A DNA stretch of 52,286 bases from Chitinophagia bacterium (GTDB lineage: Bacteria; Bacteroidota; Bacteroidia; Chitinophagales; Chitinophagaceae): NCBI GenBank assembly GCA_009920495.1, contig RFZW01000003.1, forward strand, positions 1 through 52,286, written 5' to 3'. The notes below the pieces were generated by a model. The model saw only the letters and a list, made by a program, of their open reading frames with translations. It was not told the DNA's origin and did no database searches. Below are positions 7,981-16,928 of this stretch, one piece after another (position 1 is the first letter of the stretch; the number at the start of each line of letters is the position of its first letter). The position numbers were made by a program, and so were the translations under genes.

Positions 7981-9135
7981 ATGGAAAAAATTATTATTAA
8001 GGGTATTACATGGGGGCACAGTAGGGGCATATCTCCCTTGCTAGCTTTTTCTCAAAGATTTTCCGAATTAAATCCAGGTATAGAAGTACAATGGACCAAA
8101 AGATCATTACAGGAGTTTGCAGATTTCCCAATTGAAAAACTAACGGAGCAATATGATTTATTAATTATTGATCATCCTTGGGTGGGATGTGCTGCTGCCA
8201 CTAATTGTGTTTTGCCTTTAGAAAGCTATCTTCCAAAAAATTATTTACAGGACCAGTTGGACAATTCCGTTGGACGATCTCATCAAAGTTATCAATATAA
8301 CGGACATCAGTGGGCACTTGCCATTGATGCTGCCACGCCTGCAGCTAGTTACCGACCTGATTTGTTTGAAAAGAATAACATTACATTGCCATTGGTATGG
8401 GATGATTTAATTGAACTTGCGCGTAAAGGGAAGGTGGCAGTCCCGGCGATACCTATTGATTTATTGATGAATTTTTATATGTTCTGTATTGCTAGTGGGA
8501 CCACCCCATTTTTAAATGAACAAGAAGTAGTCAATTTGGAATCAGGGAAGGCCGCATTACTTTTAATGAAAGAATTATACACGCTGGTTGATAAAAAAAT
8601 GTTTCAGCTTAATCCAATTGGCGTTGCAGAGTTAATGAGTTTATCAGATGATTATTTATATTGCCCATTTGCTTATTGTTATTCTAATTATTCGAGAGCA
8701 GGTTTTTCGGACAAAATATTAAAATATGCTGATATGGTCTCTCTAAATAACCAAAGGCTCAAATCAACAATTGGGGGCACTGGGTTAGCGGTATCTGCAT
8801 TTAGTCAACACAAGGATATGGCATTGGCATTTTTGACTTCCATTGTTTCTCCAAAATGCCAATCAACTTTTTATGTTGAAAATGGGGGGCAAGCTGGTCA
8901 TAAATCTGCTTGGATGAGTGAGCAGAACAATCTTTTATGCAATGATTTTTTTAGTACTCTTTTACCCGTAATGGAAAATGGCTTTATACGTCCAAGGTAT
9001 AATGGTTATTTGTATTTTCAAGATCATGCGGGCATACTTATACAAGATTTTATATTAAATAAGCGAGCATTAGAAAATGTTTTGAGTGAAATCAATAAAT
9101 TATATATTAAAAGTTTATCTTTTACAAACAAATAA
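7981..9135 (+). CDS. extracellular solute-binding-like protein without a signal peptide
   Basis: The 384-residue protein resembles the sugar-type ABC substrate-binding fold (cluster B). It begins MEKIIIKGITWGHSRGISPL, then ELNPGIEVQWTKRSLQEFAD and YDLLIIDHPWVGCA, with a hinge-type YRPDLFEKNNITLPLVWDDLIELA in the middle. There is no hydrophobic signal or lipobox and no ABC permease or ATPase nearby, so a normal periplasmic transport role is unlikely. The N-terminus agrees with my recollection of signal-less members of this family in other phyla, so it is probably complete. It could be a cytoplasmic ligand sensor or a repurposed binding protein. It sits between the enolase-superfamily enzyme and a sodium symporter, 33 bp upstream of the latter. 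Confidence 0.75.
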   Translation: MEKIIIKGITWGHSRGISPLLAFSQRFSELNPGIEVQWTKRSLQEFADFPIEKLTEQYDLLIIDHPWVGCAAATNCVLPLESYLPKNYLQDQLDNSVGRSHQSYQYNGHQWALAIDAATPAASYRPDLFEKNNITLPLVWDDLIELARKGKVAVPAIPIDLLMNFYMFCIASGTTPFLNEQEVVNLESGKAALLLMKELYTLVDKKMFQLNPIGVAELMSLSDDYLYCPFAYCYSNYSRAGFSDKILKYADMVSLNNQRLKSTIGGTGLAVSAFSQHKDMALAFLTSIVSPKCQSTFYVENGGQAGHKSAWMSEQNNLLCNDFFSTLLPVMENGFIRPRYNGYLYFQDHAGILIQDFILNKRALENVLSEINKLYIKSLSFTNK

Positions 9136-9168
9136 ACCTACTTACTTTCTAATTAAATATTTTCAATC

Positions 9169-10773
9169 ATGAATAGAATTCAAATCGGGCTAGCAGATGC
9201 AATTGTCATATTTGGGTATATCCTTTTTCTTGTTTTGATAGGAATATACATAAGCAAAAGAAAAAGCGTTAGTGGAATTGCAGCATCGGAAGATATTTTT
9301 TTATCAGGAAGATCTTTACCCTGGTATAAAGTGGGTTTGTCTATTTTTAGTACAAATGTAAGCCCTAGTATGTTAGTGGCTAGTTTTGGCGCAGCTTATT
9401 CAAGTGGCATGGTATTGGCTAATTTTGATTGGCTTGCTTGGGTATTTTTAATGTTACTATCTCTCTTATTTATTCCTAGGTATTTGGCAAATAATATATC
9501 TACCATGCCAGAATATTTAATGAAACGTTTTGGGAAAAGATCGCATACTTTTTATACCTATTTTTCAATGATTTCTTCACTAATTGTGTGGTCAAGTTTT
9601 ATGTTATGTATTGGTGGCATTGTAATTAATCAGCTAACAGGAGTTCCTATTTATATTTCAGCAATATTGGTAGTTGTGATAGCTATGTCCTACTCAGTCA
9701 ATGGAGGCCTAAGTGCAATTGTACATACTGGTGTTGTTCAATCAGTTGTATTAATTGCTATTTCAATGCTAATCTTTTTTTTAGGATTATACAAAGTTGG
9801 TGGCATTGAAAATTTAATTAATGGAGTTCCTAAAGAATATTGGCAAGTACTTAAACCAACAAATGATAAAGTTTATCCATGGCATGCCATGTTACTTGGG
9901 TATCCTGTGATTGGAATATGGTTTTGGTGCACGGATCAGACCATTGTACAAAGAACTCTTGCTGCAAAAAATGTTGATCATGGTCAAAAAGGAACTTTAT
10001 TAATAGCAGCACTTAAAATTGTGATGCCAATCTTATTTTTAGTGCCAGGAATTATGTGCTTAGTACTAGTGCAAAATGGAACTTTTGCCCCGCTAGCAAA
10101 TCCCGATCACGCTTATATCTCTATGGTTTATGGTTTATTGCCTACGGGATTAATCGGAATTGCATTGGGTGTTTTATTAGTATCTATCATCAATGATGTA
10201 GCAAATGGGTTAAGTTCTTTTAGTACAGTATTTGCAATGGATGTGTATCTTAAAAAAATTAATCCAACCGCTGACACAGCGCAGGTTAAAAAAATTGGGA
10301 AAAGAATCATTATTTTAGCAGCTTCTATATCTGTTTTAGTTGCAGTATTACTTTCCAAATCAGACAAAGGCTTATTTGATTTAGGCCAAGCGTTAATAAC
10401 TTATTTGGCGCCTCCGGCTTCAACCGTTTTTATTGTAGGTATTTTATGGAAACGAGCAACTCCTAGGGCGGCCGAACTTACTTTGTATATTGGCACTTTT
10501 GCTTGTTTATCCATTGGACTTTGTCAACTCACCGGGTTCCCTTCAAAGGAATTTTGGCCTCATTTTATGTTACTTTGTTTTTACATGATGTCGGCTTTAG
10601 TTATATTTATGATCACTGTTTCATTTTTTACTAAGCCCCATTATGAAATAGTAAAATTAGTAGACCAAAATGATCCTGCAATCGCCCAAAAATTTAGTAC
10701 TTCAAATTCGGTTAAAATAATGTGGGGAGTCATTGCTATCTTGATGTTTATAGTATATTATATATTTAATTAG
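9169..10773 (+). CDS. sodium:solute symporter (SSS family)
   Basis: This is a 534-residue integral membrane protein with about 13 hydrophobic segments. Typical SSS features are visible: an N-terminal FLSGRSLPWYKVGLSIFSTNVSP, the Na+-site-type region EYLMKRFGKRS, YSVNGGLSAIVHTGVVQS in the middle, and WCTDQTIVQRTLAAKN. The closest known groups are Na+-coupled transporters of glucose, galactose, myo-inositol or sialic acid. Its position just upstream of a PhyH dioxygenase and a mannonate dehydratase-like gene suggests import of the sugar or sugar acid used by the operon. Length and both ends look complete. Confidence 0.9.
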   Translation: MNRIQIGLADAIVIFGYILFLVLIGIYISKRKSVSGIAASEDIFLSGRSLPWYKVGLSIFSTNVSPSMLVASFGAAYSSGMVLANFDWLAWVFLMLLSLLFIPRYLANNISTMPEYLMKRFGKRSHTFYTYFSMISSLIVWSSFMLCIGGIVINQLTGVPIYISAILVVVIAMSYSVNGGLSAIVHTGVVQSVVLIAISMLIFFLGLYKVGGIENLINGVPKEYWQVLKPTNDKVYPWHAMLLGYPVIGIWFWCTDQTIVQRTLAAKNVDHGQKGTLLIAALKIVMPILFLVPGIMCLVLVQNGTFAPLANPDHAYISMVYGLLPTGLIGIALGVLLVSIINDVANGLSSFSTVFAMDVYLKKINPTADTAQVKKIGKRIIILAASISVLVAVLLSKSDKGLFDLGQALITYLAPPASTVFIVGILWKRATPRAAELTLYIGTFACLSIGLCQLTGFPSKEFWPHFMLLCFYMMSALVIFMITVSFFTKPHYEIVKLVDQNDPAIAQKFSTSNSVKIMWGVIAILMFIVYYIFN

Positions 10774-10796
10774 TGAACTTTTAAAATTAAAAATTT

Positions 10797-11624
10797 ATGA
10801 GCCAAATGCCACCAACAGTTTCAGCGTTTTTGAATACGCCGTATCATTTATCTAATGATCAAATTGCTTATTTCAAAGAAAACGGCTTTATAAAATTAAA
10901 GCAAGTTTTAAGTAAGGAAGTTATTGAATACATGGATTTGATTATCACAGAGGAGGTAAATCGTTTAAACAAACAACAATTGGCGTTGGAGGATAGAGAT
11001 ACTTATGGGAAAGCCTTTTTACAAATAATGAATATTTGGAGAAATTCAGATAATGTCAAGGAAATAGTTTTTGGAAAACGCTTAGCGCAAATTGCTACAG
11101 ATTTATTACAAGTTTCAGGTGTAAGAATTTATCACGATCAAGCGCTATATAAAGAACCAAGTGGCGGTCATACACCATGGCATGCTGACCAATATTATTG
11201 GCCATTAGATTCAGATAAAACAATTACTGCATGGATGCCATTGCAAGAAACTCCATTGGATTGGGGGCCATTAGAATTTAGTGCTGGTAGTGATCAATTG
11301 GTAGCAGGAAGAGACAAAGAAATTAGTGACGATAGTCAATCTTTTTTACAAGAACAATTAAAATCAAAGGGATACCCTCATTTAATTGAAGCTTTTGATT
11401 TAGGGGAAGTTAGCTTTCATAAAGGTTGGTTATACCATCGTGCTGGTCCAAATAAATCAAACCAAATGAGAAAAGTGATGACGATTATTTATATGGACAA
11501 GGATATTAAATTAAAGACGCCCGAAAATAAAAACCAACAAGCCGATTGGGATGCTTGGTGTCCTGGTGCAGTTATTGGCGAAGTAGTTGCTACACCCCTT
11601 AACCCCATTATTTATCAATTATAA
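10797..11624 (+). CDS. phytanoyl-CoA dioxygenase (PhyH) family protein, copy 1
   Basis: This is an Fe(II)/2-oxoglutarate-dependent oxygenase with the double-stranded beta-helix fold. The facial triad is visible as H129-x-D131 in TPWHADQYYWPL and the distal His at about H214 in KGWLYHRAGPN. An Arg soon after (about R225) would bind 2-oxoglutarate. The 275-residue length is normal. Bacterial relatives hydroxylate or demethylate small molecules, and fatty acyl-CoA is not implied. It follows the symporter by 23 bp and precedes a mannonate dehydratase-like gene by 39 bp. The same gene order recurs at 14896-16891 with a different transporter. Confidence 0.88.
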   Translation: MSQMPPTVSAFLNTPYHLSNDQIAYFKENGFIKLKQVLSKEVIEYMDLIITEEVNRLNKQQLALEDRDTYGKAFLQIMNIWRNSDNVKEIVFGKRLAQIATDLLQVSGVRIYHDQALYKEPSGGHTPWHADQYYWPLDSDKTITAWMPLQETPLDWGPLEFSAGSDQLVAGRDKEISDDSQSFLQEQLKSKGYPHLIEAFDLGEVSFHKGWLYHRAGPNKSNQMRKVMTIIYMDKDIKLKTPENKNQQADWDAWCPGAVIGEVVATPLNPIIYQL

Positions 11625-11663
11625 AAATCCGAAGTTGATTTAATAATTGTAAATGCACAAATC

Positions 11664-12353
11664 ATGAAATTAGGATTCGGATTATATAAACATATGCTGA
11701 ATGAAGCGCATTATAAATTTGCGAAGCAGTGTGGTGCGACCCATTTGGTTGTGCATTTGGTAGATTATTTTTCTCATGAAAAAAATAACAAGAACAGTGC
11801 AAGTCAACCACTAGGCCAAAAAGAGGGATGGGGTCAAGCGGGCTCAGGGGAGATATGGACTTTAGAAGATTTAGTAAGTTTAAAAAAAGAAATTAATAGT
11901 CATGGTCTTGAATTAGAGGCTATTGAAAATTTTGATCCTGCCATGTGGTATGATGTTCTTTTAGCAGGTGAAAAAAGAGATGAGCAATTGGAAGGGATAA
12001 AAGAATTAATTAGGAATGTTGGCAAAGCAGGTATACCCACCTTTGGATATTATTTTTCACTTGCAGGGGTGGCTAGTAGAACGCAAGGCACCTATGCAAG
12101 GGGTGGTGCGCTTTCGGTTGGAATGGAATTTGTTGATGATAGCCCAGTGCCTAACGGGATGATTTGGAATATGGTTTATGATGCGAATGCCCCAGAAGGA
12201 TTTATTCCTCCCTGTTCTACTGATGAAATTTGGGAGCGGCTACAATATTTTTTAAATGCAATTATCCCTGTAGCCGAGGAAGCTGGCGTTACATTAGCGG
12301 CACATCCTGATGATCCCCCACTGCCTTTTCTTAAGCAAACGCATCCGAAATGA
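11664..12353 (+). CDS. mannonate dehydratase-like protein copy 1, N-terminal fragment of a disrupted gene
   Basis: Residues 1-220 match the TIM-barrel mannonate dehydratase (UxuA) family: [24 protein letters not shown], a long insertion [13 protein letters not shown], and the metal-site HPDDPP (H214). After [10 protein letters not shown] the frame ends. The rest of the enzyme resumes in another frame at 12350. Compared with the intact relative at 15926-16891, about 30-40 residues are missing at the junction, including the Cys ligand that lies in FCQGT of the intact copy. The gene is therefore broken by a deletion plus frameshift and probably inactive, unless the sequence is misassembled. Full-length family members are about 350-390 residues. 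Confidence 0.8.
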   Translation: MKLGFGLYKHMLNEAHYKFAKQCGATHLVVHLVDYFSHEKNNKNSASQPLGQKEGWGQAGSGEIWTLEDLVSLKKEINSHGLELEAIENFDPAMWYDVLLAGEKRDEQLEGIKELIRNVGKAGIPTFGYYFSLAGVASRTQGTYARGGALSVGMEFVDDSPVPNGMIWNMVYDANAPEGFIPPCSTDEIWERLQYFLNAIIPVAEEAGVTLAAHPDDPPLPFLKQTHPK

Positions 12354-12649
12354 CTGAAGGTGATATATATGCAGCAACGAATCAATATAGTAAGCAAGGA
12401 AAAATAGGGTATATCCATTTTAGAAATGTGATGGGGAAAGCACCTAACTATAAAGAGGTTTTTGTAGATGAGGGCGACGTGGATATGATACGAATACTTA
12501 AAATTTTGAAAAAAAATAATTTTAAAGGAGTATTGATTCCTGACCATACCCCACAAATGAATTGTGATGCTCCATGGTATGCTGGGATGGCATTTGCAAT
12601 GGGTTATATGAAGGCGGCATTGAAACTTATTGATACCGATGAAAGTTAA
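12350..12649 (+). CDS. mannonate dehydratase-like protein copy 1, C-terminal fragment
   Basis: The 99 residues continue the family sequence in a different frame: [20 protein letters not shown], then the metal-site HFR and [15 protein letters not shown] with the last metal ligand Asp. In intact relatives MTEGDIY directly follows the FCxGT Cys motif, so its appearance right after HPDDPPLPF of the other fragment marks the deletion junction. The codons just before the ATG read Ala-Ser-Glu in frame, which fits the family and shows that the ATG is internal rather than a real start. Not an independent gene. Confidence 0.75.
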   Translation: MTEGDIYAATNQYSKQGKIGYIHFRNVMGKAPNYKEVFVDEGDVDMIRILKILKKNNFKGVLIPDHTPQMNCDAPWYAGMAFAMGYMKAALKLIDTDES

Positions 12650-12726
12650 TTCATACATGTGAGGAGTAAAAAAATAAAATTCAGATAAAGGGTTTAAAAT
12701 TTATAACAACGTTAAAAAAATAATAT

Positions 12727-13416
12727 ATGCTTTGGAAAAACGACAAAGAGATGTTTGAACTTGCAAAAAAAGAAATGTTTGTAGCCCTTGTTGGAGATAT
12801 ACTTGATAAAATGGGATACACGAAGCAATTTTTATCACCTCACCTGAAACCACTTGATTCGTCCATGGTAACTATTGGCAGGGCCATGCCTGTATTAGAA
12901 GCTGATGTTTTTAGTGAGGTAATGGAACAGTCACGAAATCCAATAATGCAAAAGCCTTTTGGCCTTTTGTTTGAAGCGCTTGATAGTTTAAAAGAGGATG
13001 AGGTATATATATGTTCTGGGGCGTCTCCTAATTATGCACTTTGGGGTGGCTTGATGAGTACGCGTGCCATAAAACTTGGAGCTGCTGGAGCAGTGCTAGA
13101 CGGGTATAGCAGAGATACCAATGAGATTTTGGAATTAAGTTTTCCTACTTTTTCAATAGGTACTTATGCCCAGGATCAGGGTCCACGTGGTAAAGTGATT
13201 GACTATGGGGTTGAAATTGAATTCAATGGTATAAGGGTAAAACCAGGAGATATTATATTTGGGGATAGGGATGGTGTTTTGATTGTACCTAAGGAGGCAG
13301 AAGAAGAAGCATTCTCAAGAGCCTTAGAAAAATCAAGAGGAGAAAAATTGGTTAGGAAAGCATTGGAGGCTGGAATGTCCACTGTAGATGCATTTGAACA
13401 ATTTGGAATTATGTAA
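12727..13416 (+). CDS. RraA family protein (aldolase / decarboxylase-like)
   Basis: The 229-residue protein has the RraA fold signatures: LVGDILDKMGYTKQF near the start, GAAGAVLDGYSRDTNE with the catalytic-type Arg-Asp pair, and VKPGDIIFGDRDGVLIVP. Family members include 4-hydroxy-4-methyl-2-oxoglutarate aldolase, oxaloacetate decarboxylase and the RNase E inhibitor RraA. In sugar-acid clusters these proteins are generally thought to cleave 2-keto acids. Here it could cleave the 2-keto-3-deoxy acid made by the dehydratases (inference). A 77-bp A/T-rich gap separates it from the broken dehydratase. Confidence 0.85.
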   Translation: MLWKNDKEMFELAKKEMFVALVGDILDKMGYTKQFLSPHLKPLDSSMVTIGRAMPVLEADVFSEVMEQSRNPIMQKPFGLLFEALDSLKEDEVYICSGASPNYALWGGLMSTRAIKLGAAGAVLDGYSRDTNEILELSFPTFSIGTYAQDQGPRGKVIDYGVEIEFNGIRVKPGDIIFGDRDGVLIVPKEAEEEAFSRALEKSRGEKLVRKALEAGMSTVDAFEQFGIM

Positions 13417-13501
13417 TAATCAATTTTAAAGATAGCCAGATTTTAGAATTGTTATTTTGATGTTATATCCTATAGGTATCGTTTTAATAAAATAGTACAT
13501 T

Positions 13502-14758
13502 TTGAAATCAAAAAATTACCGTTGGCGCATCTTGACTTTTTTATTTTTTGCAACAACGATTAATTACATTGATCGTCAGGTCATAGGTATCCTTAAACCT
13601 TTTATTGAAAAGGATCCTTCCATAGGTTTTAGTGAAGCTGATTACGGATATATTGTTTCTGCCTTTCAAATTACGTATGCAATTGGATTACTATTAACTG
13701 GTCGTTTTTTGGACAAGTTTGGAACGCGTATTGGATATTTTTGGGCTGTATTAGTATGGAGCCTTGCAGCCATTTTTCATGCAATGGCTACTGGATTTAA
13801 AAGCTTTGCATTAGCTCGTGCCGCATTAGGTTTGGGGGAGTCTGCAAATTTTCCAGCTTCTGTAAAAACAGTGGCAGAATGGTTCCCCAAAAAAGAGCGT
13901 GCTTTTGCCATTGGATTATTTAATTCAGGTTCTACGATTGGTGCAATCGCTGCACCCATCATTGTTTCAGCAATTACTATTTCACTTGGATGGAGATGGG
14001 CATTTATTATTACTGGGTCATTTGGTTTTGTTTGGATTGCTTTTTGGTTGGCTTTTTACAAAAGTCCATTAACACATCCCAAAATAACACCTGAGGAATT
14101 AGCATTTATCAACCAAGATGATACTGAAATTGTGGAGGATAGAAATTTAAGATGGGCAGAACTACTAAAATACAAACAGACGTATGCCATCTGTTTAACA
14201 AGATTTATTTCCGATTGGGTATGGGGCTTTTTTTTATTTTGGATTCCAGATTTTTTAAACAAAACCCAGGGTATCAATTTATCTGCACTGGTAGTTCCCC
14301 TCATCATCATTTATTCAGTGTCTAGCTTGGGTGGAATTAGCGGTGGCTGGGTTTCTTCTAAATTGATTCAATCCGGCAAATCGATTAATTTTTCAAGAAA
14401 ATTATCAATTTTTATGTACGCATTATTAGTATTGCCTTTAATGCTACTTTCTTTTGTTGACAATCTTTGGATGGCAGTGCTTCTAATTGCGCTTGCTTGC
14501 GCTGGCCATCAAGGCTGGGCTTCAAATTTATTTTCAGTGATCTCAGATATTTACCCCAAAAAAGCAGTTGGTTCAATGATGGGACTCAGCGGTTTTATTG
14601 GAGCCATAGGCGCGGCGCTATCCGCTTCATTTATAGGGCTTTTCTTACAAGCGACCAATAGCTATTATTATATTTTCGTCCTTGTATCTTTTATTTATTT
14701 AATCAACTGGTTAATCATTAAAATTTTAATTCCTACCATAAAACCCATCCAGGTGTAG
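13502..14758 (+). CDS. MFS transporter, ACS family (hexuronate-transporter-like)
   Basis: This is a 12-segment major facilitator protein of 418 residues. It has the ACS-family opening YRWRILTFLFFATTINYIDRQ, the motif-A-like LTGRFLDKFGTRIGYFW, and ALARAALGLGESANFPASVK with AEWFPKKERA. The family includes ExuT (galacturonate/glucuronate) and other sugar-acid carriers. The start is a TTG at 13502: it gives exactly the expected N-terminus and there is no in-frame ATG just upstream. It opens the second transporter - PhyH - mannonate dehydratase-like block. Confidence 0.9.
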   Translation: MKSKNYRWRILTFLFFATTINYIDRQVIGILKPFIEKDPSIGFSEADYGYIVSAFQITYAIGLLLTGRFLDKFGTRIGYFWAVLVWSLAAIFHAMATGFKSFALARAALGLGESANFPASVKTVAEWFPKKERAFAIGLFNSGSTIGAIAAPIIVSAITISLGWRWAFIITGSFGFVWIAFWLAFYKSPLTHPKITPEELAFINQDDTEIVEDRNLRWAELLKYKQTYAICLTRFISDWVWGFFLFWIPDFLNKTQGINLSALVVPLIIIYSVSSLGGISGGWVSSKLIQSGKSINFSRKLSIFMYALLVLPLMLLSFVDNLWMAVLLIALACAGHQGWASNLFSVISDIYPKKAVGSMMGLSGFIGAIGAALSASFIGLFLQATNSYYYIFVLVSFIYLINWLIIKILIPTIKPIQV

Positions 14759-14895
14759 CCAAAATGTGTATCTCATCCTTTGTATAAATATGGCTAAATT
14801 ATATATAATATTGGCAATGATTGTCCAAAGGGGGTCCAATGAATTGCATAATTTAGGGGGCACACCTATCAAGTATAGAGATAAGATATAGCTAT

Positions 14896-15828
14896 ATGGA
14901 TTTATTAAGACAACTCGAAAAGCCACTATTTAGTAACGGTTATCCGCTTTCGGCTGAACCGAATCGTTTAGGCGCGCTTAACCCCACTCAAGCAAATTTG
15001 CCCATTGAAAAAATTCGCGAAATATTTGAATTACAAGGGTATGTGTGGCTAAAGGGGTTCTTTGATAAAGCCGAAGTTTTATCATTACGAAGCCGTTTTT
15101 TTAATGCGTATAAAAATTCAGGATTGTTACAACCAGAAAGCGACCCGCAGGAAGGTTTTTTTTCAGGCAACAGTGAATCTGAAAATAATCCAAAAATTTT
15201 AATGGAATTTGTTAGGACCGCTGCTTATGAAGCATTTTGTCTTCAACCCAAACTTTGGCAGTTTTATGATGATTTGTTTCAAAGTCCAAGTTATTTACAT
15301 AAACGTAAAATTGTACGTTATAAAACACCTGATCATTCCAACCAATTATTGAAAGGACATCCAACCACTACGCCTGCACACTATGATTTAATTTATTTGC
15401 GTGGCGGTAATGATAAAGTTGTTTCAAGTTGGATTCCATTGGGAGATACGCCGATTGAAATGGGAGGCCTTGTTTATCTGGAAGGATCTGCTTTACTGGG
15501 AAAAAAAATGGAGGCAGAATTTGCAATCATTAATAAAAACCTGTTTCCTGAAGAACGCATTAGCGCCTATAATAAAAATATGACTGAAGGAGGTTGGGTT
15601 GGAAAGGATTTAGGTGCGATGGCTGAAAAATTTAATACACGTTGGTTGGTTGCTGATTATGAAGCGGGGGATATGGTGATTCATAATCCTTATATGATTC
15701 ATGCTGCCACAGACAATGTGGATGCAATGGGTAGAATTCGACTTTCAACTGATATTCGTTATCAAAGTATACGAGAAGAATTAGATGTACGATGGGAAAA
15801 TCATTGGACTTTAGAAGATATGTTATAA
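14896..15828 (+). CDS. phytanoyl-CoA dioxygenase (PhyH) family protein, copy 2
   Basis: This Fe(II)/2-oxoglutarate oxygenase has 310 residues. The metal triad is readable as H162-x-D164 in TPAHYDLIYLRGG and a distal His in MVIHNPYMIHAATD (H263 or H269), followed by RIRLSTDIRY with an Arg suited to 2-oxoglutarate. It is clearly diverged from copy 1 at 10797 (275 residues, different N-terminus), so the two probably act on different intermediates. It lies 137 bp after the MFS gene and 97 bp before the intact mannonate dehydratase-like gene. Confidence 0.87.
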   Translation: MDLLRQLEKPLFSNGYPLSAEPNRLGALNPTQANLPIEKIREIFELQGYVWLKGFFDKAEVLSLRSRFFNAYKNSGLLQPESDPQEGFFSGNSESENNPKILMEFVRTAAYEAFCLQPKLWQFYDDLFQSPSYLHKRKIVRYKTPDHSNQLLKGHPTTTPAHYDLIYLRGGNDKVVSSWIPLGDTPIEMGGLVYLEGSALLGKKMEAEFAIINKNLFPEERISAYNKNMTEGGWVGKDLGAMAEKFNTRWLVADYEAGDMVIHNPYMIHAATDNVDAMGRIRLSTDIRYQSIREELDVRWENHWTLEDML

Positions 15829-15925
15829 TCAAATTTAAAATCACATTCAAATTATTTAAAGGACTTTACTTTTAATATATGTTTTGAGAAATTATATGAG
15901 ATTATCAAATAGTAAATAAAAATTT

Positions 15926-16891
15926 ATGAAAATAGCGGATGTATTGCCTTTATACCCGGATAGGCTTTGGACTTTAGCCAAGCAAGTTGGCGTTACACAT
16001 GCAGTTTCACGTTTGCCATTACATGAAAATGGGGAAACGTCTTTTGAGTATGAGGATTTATTAGCCTTGAAGCAAAGATTTGAAAATTTTGGTTTTAAAC
16101 TTGAAGTTATTGAGCCGGGAATTAATTCCCAGATGCATAAAATGAAACTTGGTATTGAAGGTCGTGATCAGGATATTGCGGATTGTATAAAAATGATACG
16201 TAATATGGGTGCACTAAATATTCCTATTTTTTGCTACAATTTTATGGCGCAGTTTAATTGGGTTAGAACCGCTATAGATACGCCTACACGTGGCGGCGCT
16301 ATTGTTACTAGTTACAATCATAGTTTAATGAAAGACGCGCCCTTAACGGAAGCGGGAATTGTAACAGAGGAGCGACTTTGGGATAATTTAAAATATTTTT
16401 TAGAACGTGTAATTCCTGTAGCTGAAGAATCAAATGTTAAATTGGCTTTACATCCTGATGATCCACCTATTTCACCCATTAAGGGAATAGCCAGAATAAT
16501 TACCAGTGTAGCAGCGCTAAAAAAAGCAATTGACCTCGTGCCAAGTAAAAATAGCGGTGTTACTTTTTGTCAAGGCACTTTGGCTGCCGCAGGAGAAAAA
16601 ATACCTGATGAAATAGAAGACCTAGGTCGTCAAAATAAAATATTTTATGTTCATTTCAGAGATGTGCGTGGTACTGCTGAAAATTTTTCAGAAACTTTTC
16701 ATGATGATGGACAAACGGATATGTTTGAAGCAATGAAAACTTATAAAAAAATTGGTTTTGATGGTCCTGTTCGAATTGATCATGTACCCACCATGGAAGG
16801 TGAAAAAAATTCAGATCCTGGTTATGGTCAAGATGGTCGACTTTTTGCATGGGGGTATTTAAAAGGACTAATGGAAGGTGCAGGGTACTAG
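15926..16891 (+). CDS. mannonate dehydratase-like protein (UxuA family), intact copy
   Basis: The 321-residue TIM-barrel enzyme has all four family metal ligands: H176 in LALHPDDPP, C215 in TFCQGT, H243 in YVHFRDV and D285 in RIDHVP. True UxuA converts D-mannonate to 2-keto-3-deoxy-D-gluconate using Mn2+. This copy is shorter than typical UxuA (about 350-390) and lacks the long insertion seen in copy 1, so the substrate may be another sugar acid. It pairs with PhyH copy 2 upstream and with an SDR 37 bp downstream. Confidence 0.82.
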   Translation: MKIADVLPLYPDRLWTLAKQVGVTHAVSRLPLHENGETSFEYEDLLALKQRFENFGFKLEVIEPGINSQMHKMKLGIEGRDQDIADCIKMIRNMGALNIPIFCYNFMAQFNWVRTAIDTPTRGGAIVTSYNHSLMKDAPLTEAGIVTEERLWDNLKYFLERVIPVAEESNVKLALHPDDPPISPIKGIARIITSVAALKKAIDLVPSKNSGVTFCQGTLAAAGEKIPDEIEDLGRQNKIFYVHFRDVRGTAENFSETFHDDGQTDMFEAMKTYKKIGFDGPVRIDHVPTMEGEKNSDPGYGQDGRLFAWGYLKGLMEGAGY

Positions 16892-16928
16892 TAGGTGATG
16901 ATTATTGTAAACAGATAAAGCAAAAAAT

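Noticed and set aside
12176-12658. 160-codon opposite-strand frame over the dehydratase fragments
   Set aside because: It is antisense to clear family sequence and its translation has no recognisable pattern; a shadow frame.
14775-14825. Bacteroidota -33/-7 promoter (TTTG ... TAATATTG) before PhyH copy 2
   Set aside because: The spacing is about 23 bp, longer than the usual 19-21, and the A/T-rich context makes chance matches likely.
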